This document shows, piece by piece, positions 26,181 through 34,260 of a stretch of DNA of 64,000 nt. Both the position numbers and the translations under genes were made by a program. Source of the stretch: CAVXSP01 sp963724645. Lineage in GTDB: Bacteria; Acidobacteriota; Vicinamibacteria; Vicinamibacterales; SCN-69-37. Location: positions 806,001 to 870,000 of the forward strand of contig CAVRVJ010000001.1 in NCBI GenBank assembly GCA_963724645.1, in the 5' to 3' direction. Positions within the stretch are counted from its first letter, which is position 1; the number at the start of each line of letters is the position of its first letter. Under the pieces are notes generated by a model. It saw only the letters and a list, made by a program, of their open reading frames with translations, made no database searches and was not told the DNA's origin.

Positions 26181-26780
26181 TTACTTGATCAGCCGCTGGC
26201 CAATGACCCCGGCCTGCGTGCGGGTGAAGTACTCGAGTCGTCCAGACCGCAAGTCCCATGTGGCTCGCATGATGCCCTCGGCAGAGTGGCTGTTATACGG
26301 CAACAGCAGATGCCCGATCTCGTGGGCCACGGCTTTCCCAAGGAGGCGGGCGACGGCCAGGCCATATCGCGCGGCCGTCTCCTCGACGCGATCGCAGAAC
26401 GCCCAGGCCATGCGGCCACGTTCGGCGTCACTCGCCGAATTCGACGAGGCAAATCCCAGGGTCCGATCGTCCAGGGCGGCACTCATGATTCGAGTCGACG
26501 CGCCGCTGACGAGCATCACGGTCATGTCCAATGGCGGATCGCCGGCAAGACCGGCAGGGCCGGCGTTGAGCCACGCGATCTGCACTCCCGCGGCCGCGTA
26601 GATGGCGTCGGCATCCTGCTCGGCGGCGGCAATCATCTCAGGGCGCACGTTGGCGCGATTCAGGACCAGCACGCGAACCACGACGGCCCCTTCGGGTGAC
26701 GTCGCCTGTGCCGAAGCGCATGTCGCCACACCGGCCGCCAACCCCACCCCCAGCGCCACTGTGCCCAGCCTCCTCCGCAT
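26181..26780 (-). CDS. Secreted zinc metalloprotease-like protein
   Basis: A 199-residue exported protein (signal peptide about 1-24, ending CASAQA). It carries a zincin site HEIGHLLLPYNSHSAEGIMR: HExxH with a third histidine and a following Gly-Ile-Met, which resembles a metzincin Met-turn. The rest is a short alpha/beta domain (VLVLNRANVRPEMIAAAEQ). Such small secreted zincins are frequent in Acidobacteriota and lack a named role. It diverges from the ECF sigma-factor gene across 94 bases. Protease activity is inferred from the motif only. Confidence 0.75.
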   Translation of the reverse strand: MRRRLGTVALGVGLAAGVATCASAQATSPEGAVVVRVLVLNRANVRPEMIAAAEQDADAIYAAAGVQIAWLNAGPAGLAGDPPLDMTVMLVSGASTRIMSAALDDRTLGFASSNSASDAERGRMAWAFCDRVEETAARYGLAVARLLGKAVAHEIGHLLLPYNSHSAEGIMRATWDLRSGRLEYFTRTQAGVIGQRLIK

Positions 26781-27274
26781 GACCCGCCCTCCCCATCACC
26801 AGAGGCGGGAAACAGGGGCGGAAAGTGGCAGGCCAGGGGCGCGGACGGGCCAGAGCCGTTAGAATCCGACCGTCTTGACCTCGACTGTCGATGTAACCGG
26901 ACTGCTGCTGGCTTGGAACGGAGGGGAGCAGACCGCCCTGGACCGGCTCATTCCCCTTGTCCACGAGGAGTTGCGCCGGATTGCCGGCCGGCAGATGGGG
27001 CGGGAGCGCGCAGGCCATAGCCTGCAGCCGACGGCTCTGGTCAATGAGGCCTATCTCCGGCTCGTCGACCTGCGCCGGGTCCAGTGGCAGAACCGGGCGC
27101 ATTTCTTTGCCATGTCTGCGCACCTCATGCGACGGGTGCTCGTCGACATCGCCCGGGCCAAGGGCTATCAGAAGCGGGGCGGCGGTGCACAGCGCGTCAC
27201 GTTCATCGAGGAAGTCCTGCCCGGGAAACAGCCCGACATCGACGTGGTCGCCCTTGACGAGGCGCTTACGCGGC

Positions 27275-28273
27275 GAGCGTTTTCGATTTCTACGTAGCAA
27301 GCCGATAGCCGGAATGTCTGACGTAGTTGGCGCATTCGTCGGGCACGAAGAGCCCGAGAGCGGTCGCGATCAACTCGCAGACCTGCTCGAACGTTCGCGG
27401 GCGCGCGGCGCGTAAGAACGCCTTCAGTTTGGCGAAGGCCAACTCGATCGGGTTGAAGTCGGGACTGAACGGCGGCAGAAAGCGCAGAAACGCCCCCGCC
27501 TGCTCATCGCGTCGCGCACTTCAGGTTGCTTATGCGCGACCAGGTTATCCAGCACCACGACATCGCCCGGCTGCAGCGTGGGCACCAGCACTTGCTCGAC
27601 GTACGCGCGAAACGTGGCGTTGTCGATGGGGCCATTGAAGACGGCCGGCGCGGTAAGCGCCGTGGAGCGGAGCGCCGCCACCAGCGTGTGCGCCTGCCAG
27701 TGGCCACAGGGGGCGTGGTCCCCAATTCGCGTGCCGCACAAGCTGCGGGCGTAGCGACGGATCAGATCGGTGGTCACGCCGGATTCGTCGACGAAGACAT
27801 ACTGCCGCGCATCGTGGAGCGGCTGCGTCTCGTGCCAGTGCCGGCGGGCGGCCGCGACATCAGGGCGTCGCTGTTCGTCGGCGTGGACCGTTTTTTTTAA
27901 ATGTCACCCCAAGCCGATCGATTTCCAGCCAGAGCGTACTGAGCGCGGCGGTCGTCGGGAGGGCGTCTCGCAGCTCAGCCAACGTCGCATCGGGTCGCGC
28001 CAGGATGAGGGCCCGAAGCCGCTCTTCTTTGCCGGCCAAGACACGTGACCGAAACTTCGTGGGTTTCCGCGGCGCAATCGATCCGGTTTCACGCCGCCGC
28101 TGCGCCAAGCGATGGACCCACGCCCGGCTGACCGCGAAGGTCGCGGCGACCGCGTCCGCATCGCCGCTCGTATCCCACGCCTGAATCACCCGCTCGCGCA
28201 GATCCATCGAATACGGCATCACTACCTCCCAGCGGGGGATACCATGTCTGCGACGACGAAAGTCGAAATGCTC
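27275..28273. mobile_element. IS630-type insertion sequence
   Basis: A 999-bp element whose limits are fixed by the host gene it interrupts. The ends are imperfect inverted repeats: GAGCGTTTTCGATTTC on the left and, read inward from the right, GAGCATTTCGACTTTC. A TA lies at the right junction (28274-28275), as expected for IS630/Tc1-mariner target choice, but its duplicate is missing on the left. It carries one transposase gene on the minus strand. Confidence 0.88.
27290..28219 (-). CDS. IS630-type transposase, two compensating frame breaks
   Basis: A DDE transposase of about 309 residues. It starts MPYSMDLRERVIQAW (GGAGG upstream) with an HTH, AATFAVSRAWVHRLAQRRR. At an A8 run (27891-27898, T8 on the plus strand) the frame changes, then follows the first catalytic Asp (YVFVDESGVTTDLI) and the second (VVVLDNLVAHKQ). 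A second change near 27495 leads to FLPPFSPDFNPIELAFAKLK with the catalytic Glu, and the protein ends YVRHSGYRLAT. The first change could be programmed slippage or a one-base error; with seven A the frame would be continuous. The second change offsets the first. Confidence 0.85.
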
Positions 28274-28506
28274 TAGCCGGGCGGGATCCACGAAAGGGTC
28301 AGGTCGTGGAAATGCGATTCTTCGGCGGGTTGACCGCAGAGGAGACGGCGGAGGCGCTCGGTGTTTCGCGCGAGACCGTCCTGCGCGATTGGCAGTTTGC
28401 CAAAGCCTGGCTCAGCCGGGAGCTACGACGCGGCGACGGATGAGTTCGTCATATGATCGCCGCCGGCATCGACGTGCGGCTGCGCGACTGGTACGCGCAG
28501 TAACGT

Positions 28507-29539
28507 CTACCCTTTCTTCCTGGGCTCGTTGAAGGCGCGTTCGACGCTGTCGTTCGGGTCCGTCGAGACCGGCTGGTCGCGCCAAAGCCACCGCATCATC
28601 TCCGGCAGCATCGGCCCGCCCATCCGCTGGCCGTGCGTGTTCAAGCCCCATGCGTAATTGACGTCGTAGCCCTTCTCGGTGAGCGCCGTCATGAGGCGGA
28701 CATTCTGGAAGAACCAGTCACGTCGCTGATCGTACGCCCCGCCTCGTCCAACACCCCGATTGTCGTTTCGTCCATCCTGCAGAAACACGCGAATCGGCTT
28801 GCGCTCGCTTTGCCTCACGATGTCGGCGTAGGCGTCGCCCCCTCGCAGGTTGACGAAGCTGCCGACGATGCTGAGGACCTTGTGAAAGGCGGCAGGCCTC
28901 TGCCAGGCGACCGTGAAGGCAGCAATCGCGCCGGAACTGGCGCCTCCAATGCCGTGCTGTTCTGGATCAGCCGAAAGGTTGTAGTCCCTGGAGAGCGCGG
29001 GCATCAACTCGTCGACGACCACACGCGCATATTTCTCGTCGAGCGAGTTGTATTCCGTCGGCCGATTCGTCGTCCGATCTCCCCATTCCTGCGGGGTCGG
29101 CTCAGGTTGCTCAGGCGTCCGGCCCGGGTTGATGAAGACGGCAATCATCACCGGGATCTCGCGGCGGTAGATCAGATTGTCGAGCACGTTCGGCGCCCGA
29201 ATCACCCCGTTCATGTCCTTGAAGGCCTGGCCGTCCTGAAACACCATGAGGCTCGCGGGCACCGCGGCGGTCGTACTGCGCCGGCAGGTAGACCCAGAAC
29301 GTGTGCTGCGTGCCCGGGTAGGCCTGGCTTGGCAGGACGAATGGGCCGCGGACCTCACCCTTCGGCACCCCATCGTGTGCGAGGGAATCCGGGCCGATCT
29401 GGTAGTAGGCGTTCATATCAGGACCCGCGACTGGTGCGGCGGCCGGGGCCTGCGGCGCCGTTGGGCTTTGCCAGAGCCTCGTCGCGGAAGCCGTGCCAAG
29501 CAGGAACGCACACGTCCATCCGAAGTAGCGCGATGTCAT
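28507..29539 (-). CDS. Secreted enterochelin-esterase-like alpha/beta hydrolase, one frame break
   Basis: An exported esterase of the esterase-D/Fes type (about 343 residues). The first frame gives MTSRYFGWTCAFLLGTASA and AYPGTQHTFWVYLPAQYD. After a break near 29268 the second frame continues ASLMVFQDGQAF, VLDNLIYRREIPVMIAVFIN, GIGGASSGAIAAFTVAWQRP (nucleophile serine) and IRVFLQDGRNDNRG. The histidine is probably in WGLNTHGQRMGG. Such proteins hydrolyse sugar- or phenol-linked esters or siderophore esters; no substrate can be named. It lies between the split ECF and kinase genes, on the opposite strand. Confidence 0.75.
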
Positions 29540-29947
29540 GAAAGCCTCACTTGCGAGCGCGATCGACTGGCCGCCGGGAAGACGCCATGCTATGCCCGCG
29601 AGCCATGACGGTCAACGCCGCATGACGCCACGCCGGCCTGTAAAATGGGCGCGTTTCCGCCGATGACTGATCGTTGGCAACACGTCGAAGCGCTCTACCA
29701 CGCCGCCCGTGAGCGACGGCCCGAGGAGCGCGCAGCATTTCTTCGCGAGGCCTGCGCGTCGGATGAAGCACTTCGTTTGGAAGTTGAGTCGCTGCTCGAG
29801 CAGTCCGTGGCCGGCAGCCCCTTGTTCGAATCGCCGCACGGCTTCCCGGGGCAGACGGTCCCGGCCCTTTCGATAGGGACGCACGTAGGCCCCTATCGCA
29901 TCAATGCGTTTATCGGGGCGGGCGGCATGGACATCTGAGTTGGGCCG

Positions 29948-31194
29948 TCAAGCATAATGTTTCGCGAGCGATGAGCCGCGGCGCCGCAGGGCGTCGAGGT
30001 AGGCCCGTTCGTCATAGCGTCGACGCTCCTTCCAACAGCGAAAGAGAATCCGAATCCATTTATAGGCCAACGCGCGCAAGGCGGCATGGTGGGCATTGCC
30101 GCGGGCGCGCTGCTGGTCGTAGTACGCCCGGGCCCACGTCGAGAAGCGAATGGACTGGTCGGCAAATTCGTGGAAGGTTTGTTTCACGAATTTCGGGACA
30201 CGCCAGCCGGTGATGCACCCAGAGTCGCTCTTGCCGCTCCGCTCGGTGACGGGCGCGATCCCCGAGTGGGCTTGAAGCTCGGCCGCGGAGGTCCACCGAG
30301 ATCGGTCCGTGCCAAAGGCGGCCGCCAGCCGCGGCGCGCAGACGGCGCCGGCGCCCGGAAAACTGACAAACACGTTGCGATCGGCATGCGCGGCAAACAC
30401 CTGCGCGATGCGATCGTCGAATCTCTGAATCGCGACGATGCAGCGCGCGCAGTTGGGCAGCATAGGTCTGCACCGACAGGCTGAGGGGCTCGATGACGGC
30501 CGCATCGGTGGTGAGCGGCCGCGCGTTGGCGATCGCGGCGAGGCGGTCCTCGATGACGGCGGCCTTGCGGCAGTTGTGTGTCCGATAGAACACCCGGATG
30601 CGTGTGGGGTCGCGCGCGTTGAACGGCGGCGAGCGTCGGCCACTGGCTGAGAAAGTCACAGCCCTGCACGGGAGGCGACGTCGCCGATCCACTCGAGCGC
30701 CTGTGGAAAGTATTGCTTCAGCAGACTCGTCAGGCGGTTGGTCAACGCCACGCGCTGATTCACCAATTTGCGGCGCTGTTCACAGAGCGACTGCAGCCGG
30801 CGACTCTCGACGGTATCGGGCACCCAGGCGTGCAGCTGCGCGCGATGGCGGACGACGAGATCGAGCAGGAGCTCGGAATCGAGCGGGTCGTCCTTGGCGC
30901 CGCTCGTGCGGAACGCCTCTCGATAGCGCGCCAGCGCTTTCGGATTGATCGGATAGAGCACGAAACAGTCGTACAGCATCAACGCGTGGATGACCGCGCC
31001 TTTGCGTTGCTCGAGCGCGATCGGCCAGCTTCCCGTCCGGGAAACCGCTGCTGCACTGCGCCACCCACTCGTGCAGGACGTCTGGCTTCTGCTCGAGCGC
31101 GACGTGCTCGATCGGCCCGTCGGCGGTCTGCAGATGCACCGAGTGCCGCTCGTCACCCCAATCCAAGCCAGATGCAGGCCACGATGTTTGCCAT
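29948..31194 (-). CDS. IS110-family transposase (recombinase), several frame breaks
   Basis: An IS110/IS1111-type enzyme of about 415 residues combining a DEDD (RuvC-like) N-terminus with the IS116/IS110/IS902 C-terminal domain. It starts MANIVACIWL at 31194, then in shifting frames WGDERHSVHLQTADGPIEH, LYPINPKALARYREAFRTSG, AKDDPLDSELLLDLVVRHRA, FPQALEWIGDVASRAG and VFVSFPGAGAVCAPRLAAAF. It ends SGIAPVTERSGKSDSG, KQTFHEFADQSIRFSTWARA and RRRYDERAYLDALRRRG. Breaks fall near 31162, 31020, 30665, 30610 and 30435. The conserved sequence across frames argues for sequence errors or very recent damage. It has the C-terminal serine-bearing domain needed for recombination. Confidence 0.88.
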
Positions 31195-31244
31195 GTCGCT
31201 GCGTCTCCTCTCTTCCGGCCACGACGCGCTTGGCTTTGGTCCTG

Positions 31245-31400
31245 CGCACGCCCTATAGTGGAGTCCTGAGTGGGGTCGTCCACTCGGACGACATCTGAGA
31301 AGGCGATGTCGGACCAAAGCGCGTCGTCTCCGCTCGAACGTCCATGCCAAACCGTTGGGACAGTGGGCGAGGTTGATTCGTAGCGGGGACGATGCGCGTC
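31245..31400 (-). ncRNA. Candidate IS110 bridge RNA (target- and donor-binding loops)
   Basis: Read on the minus strand, two hairpins can be drawn. The 5' one has stem GCGCATCGTC (31397-31388) with GACGACGCGC (31328-31319), continued by CCGC/GCGG and CGAA/TTCG. Its internal loop holds ACCTCGCCC (31373-31365), identical to the left target plus core, and GGCATGG (31348-31342), the reverse complement of core plus right target. They are separated by a small CCAA/TTGG stem. The 3' hairpin has base CGCC/GGCG (31305-31302 / 31252-31249) and apical stem GTCGTCC-gagt-GGACGAC (31292-31275). It holds CTCAGATGTC (31299-31290), identical to the element's right end plus a core base, and CCACTATAGG (31261-31252), which matches the reverse complement of core plus left end at 9 of 10. 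Order and strand sense follow the IS621 scheme. Exact ends are unknown. Confidence 0.82.
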
Positions 31401-34260
31401 GCTGATCTTCCCCTATCGACACACCCATTCCTACGGGACGATGAGGTCACTCGACCCGAACATCCCGCTCGCCTCGCTCGGGGCGCCTCCGCGCCGCGTG
31501 TCCGGCGCAGATCGTTCGACTTCTTGAGCGTGGACTTCTTTTTCGCACCATCTTTTCAAGCGTCGGCCAATATAGGGCGAGGTCTATCGGGCCCACGACA
31601 CGACGCTCGGCCGCGAAGTGGCGATCAAGGTCCTGCCGGCGTCGCTCGCGGCGGATCGCGATCGGCGCGCGCGGTTCGAGCGCGAAGCCCGTCTGCTCGC
31701 CTCGCTCAATCACCCCCACATCGCGCATGTTTTCGGCATCGAGCGGCGCGGCGGCGTCCTGGCACTGGCGATGGAACTGGTGCCGGGCCAGACACTGGCG
31801 GATCGGCTCGAACGACGACTGGCGGAGGGCGCGGTCGGGAGCGCGGGGACCCCGCGCGCGTTGAATCTCGGGGACGCGCTTTCCATCGCGCGCCAGATCG
31901 TCGACGCGCTCGACGCGGCCCACGAAAAAGGCATCGTTCATCGCGACCTGAAGCCCGCGAACATCAAAGTCATGCCCGATGGCACCGTGAAGGTGCTCGA
32001 TTTCGGGCTTGCAAAGGCCGTCAGTGCCGCGTCGAGCACCGGCCGGTCGCCGTCAGACGATCCGATCATCGACGACAACGCAAGCGCGACCGGCATAATC
32101 CTCGGCACAACCGCATACATGAGCCCCGAACAGGCGCGGGGCCTGACGGTGGACAAACGGACCGACATCTGGGCGTTCGGGTGTGTGCTCTACGAGATGC
32201 TCACAGGCCTGCGCCCGTTCGAGGCCGAGACGCAGTCGGACACGCTCGCGCGCGTCCTCGAACGGGAACCCGATTGGGCCGCCGTCCCGGTCGAGACGCC
32301 GCCAGGCATCTCCGCGCTGCTGCGCCGCTGCCTCGAAAAGGATCCGCGCAAGCGGCTGCGCGATATCGGCGACGCGGGATACGAGATCGACAGTGCACTG
32401 CAGGCGTCCGCCGGCGTGACCGCGGCACAGGCACCGGCGTCGATCCCGCTCGGTGCGGCGCCGTTTCGGCGTGCGCGAATCTGGTGGCTCGCGGCGGCCG
32501 TGCTTCCTCTCACGGCGATCGGAGTCTGGTGGCTCTCGACCGTGCAGGGTGGGACGCCGGCGCCGCGCGTGATCCCGCTCACGACGCTGCCCGGCCGTGA
32601 GAACTTTTCATCGCTTTCGCCCGATGGCGCGCAAATCGCCTTCGCCTGGGACGGCGGCGCAGGGAATACCGATGACATCTACGTCCAGCGGATCGGCTCT
32701 GAATCGCCATCCAGGTTGACCACTGATCCCGGAGCGGATGTCTCGCCGGCGTGGTCGCCCGATGGCAGTCAGATCGCATTCCTGCGGCGCACGTCCGATC
32801 GTGACGCGCTGTATCTCATCTCCCCGCCCGGCGGCTCTGAAGTCAAGCTCACGGATTTCGCGAAGTCGGATGAGGTCATCCAAGGCACGGGTACATTGTT
32901 CTCGAACCCCTTGCTGTCCTGGCTGCCCGACGGGAAATGGCTGGCCGTCGCTGGGCGGAGAGTCGGCCCGGACACGCCGGCCAATGAGGCGGGCGGGATC
33001 GTCCTCGTCGCCGTTGACGGACATGCCCGGCGAACACTTCTGGCCGCCACAGCGCCACTTGTCTACTTCGAGTCGCCTGCATTCTCGGCGGACGGCCGCG
33101 AACTGGCGTACGCCGCCTGCGAGGGCGTGCTCCAATGCCGCGTGTATGTCGTCGGCCTGAGCCCCTCGCTCGAGGTCGCAGGCACACCCAGGCGTGTGAG
33201 CAATGAGTTCGAAGTGGTGTCCGGAATCGCGTGGAGCGAGGACCAGCGGTCCGTGATCTACGGCGCCGCCTCTGTGTGGCTCAACACATTTCATCTGTGG
33301 AAGGCGCCGGCTGCCGGCGACCGCGCACCCGAACGGCTCGATGTGGCGGGGATTGCCGCGATGCCATCGATCTCGACCTCCAGTCACCGGCTGGCGTTCG
33401 CCCGCCGGCATTTCGATCTGACCGTGTGGCAGGTGCAGGAAGGCCGGGCACCCTTGCCCATCGTGGCTTCTTCGCAAAGCGACTACGACGCGTACTTCTC
33501 TCCGGACGGAAGCCGGATCGCGTTTGTCACCGACCGGCGCGGCGCTGGAAGCGAAGTCTGGACCGCGAACGCGGACGGATCCGGGTTGAAGTCGCTGACG
33601 AAGGGCACGCAGCGGACCCTGGGCAGTCCACGATGGTCACCCGAAGGCCGATCGCTCGCGTTCGATGGCAAGGGCGAAGACGGACAGTGGCACATCGCGG
33701 TCATCGATGCCGAAGGCGGTGCTCCTCGATGGCCCGCCCCGAAGGGCTTCGCCGGAAGCAGGCCGAGCTGGTCTGCGGACCGACAATGGATCTATTTCGA
33801 CCGCGGCGCGCCGGCGGCCGTGACCGAGGTCTGGCGTGTCCCGGCGGCCGGCGGCGCACCCGAACAGGTGACCCATGGCGGCGGGAGCGCCCCGCTCGAG
33901 TCACCCGATGGGAAGACGTTGTACTTCCTGCGTCGCGGGACGGTTTACGCGATGCCCGTTTCCGGCGGCCCCGAGCGGAAAGTCGTGGACGCGATCAACG
34001 GCTGGCAGTACATGCCTCACGGGCATGGGCTGTATTACGTCGCTCCAAGAGAATCGCCCAAGGCCCCGTTCGAGTTGCGTTTCCTGGACCTCGGCGCCGG
34101 TAAGACCCGGCTGCTGAACACGATTCAAGCCGAGTACTTCTCAAACGGCCTGAGCGTTTCACCGCAAGGCACCGTCCTTGTGAACGGCGTCACATCGATC
34201 GACGTCGATCTGATGTTGGTCGAGCACTTCCGGTAGATCGCCAGGCAACCTCCGTCCGCG

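Larger units (their letters stand above)
26875..28443 (+). pseudogene. ECF sigma factor gene split by an IS630-type element
   Basis: An ECF sigma factor of the TIGR02999-like type. The 5' part (26875-27274, TTG start) encodes TGLLLAWNGGEQTALDRLIP, RIAGRQMGRERAGHSLQPTA, LVNEAYLRLVDLRRVQWQNR and the sigma-2 region, ending DEALTR. The 3' part (28274-28443) encodes the sigma-4 region: VVEMRFFGGLTAEETAEALG and VSRETVLRDWQFAKAWLSREL, stop at 28441. Joining base 27274 to 28274 gives one open frame (DEALTR-LAGRDPRKG) of about 189 residues, the normal family length. Such sigma factors are commonly paired with Ser/Thr kinases in Acidobacteriota; a split kinase lies downstream. As sequenced, the protein would lack region 4. 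Confidence 0.9.
29931..31574. mobile_element. IS110-type insertion sequence
   Basis: About 1644 bp, delimited by the interrupted kinase gene. GG is present on both flanks (29929-29930 and 31575-31576), consistent with a two-base core. It has no terminal inverted repeats, as expected for the family. It encodes one DEDD transposase/recombinase on the minus strand, with a 380-base non-coding region upstream of that gene (31195-31574), which is where IS110-group elements encode their bridge RNA. In element orientation the left end is at 31574 and the right end at 29931. Confidence 0.92.
29663..34236 (+). pseudogene. Serine/threonine kinase with C-terminal beta-propeller, split by an IS110-type element
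   Basis: The 5' part (29663-29930) encodes the N-terminal helical region seen in acidobacterial kinases (DRWQHVEALYHAARERRPEE) and the start of the glycine-rich loop (INAFIGAGGM). The 3' part (31577-34236) resumes exactly with EVYRAHDTTLGREVAIKVLP. Joining 29930 to 31577 restores one open frame of about 975 residues. Kinase motifs are VAIK (about 105), HRDLKPANIK (about 210), DFGLAKA and TAYMSPEQARG. A membrane helix lies at about 390-410 (WWLAAAVLPLTAIGVWW), then a TolB/WD40-like propeller with repeated SPDGSQIAF-type motifs. As sequenced, the kinase is cut inside its ATP-binding loop. A shortened product from GTG 31618 would lack that loop. Confidence 0.92.

Noticed and set aside
29931..31574. 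A composite transposon with the IS630 element
   Set aside because: The two elements belong to different families, have separate exact insertion sites, and enclose only host genes in host order.
31447..31941. 164-residue minus-strand frame spanning the IS110/kinase junction
   Set aside because: It crosses the insertion boundary and lies antisense to the kinase, so it has no independent support.
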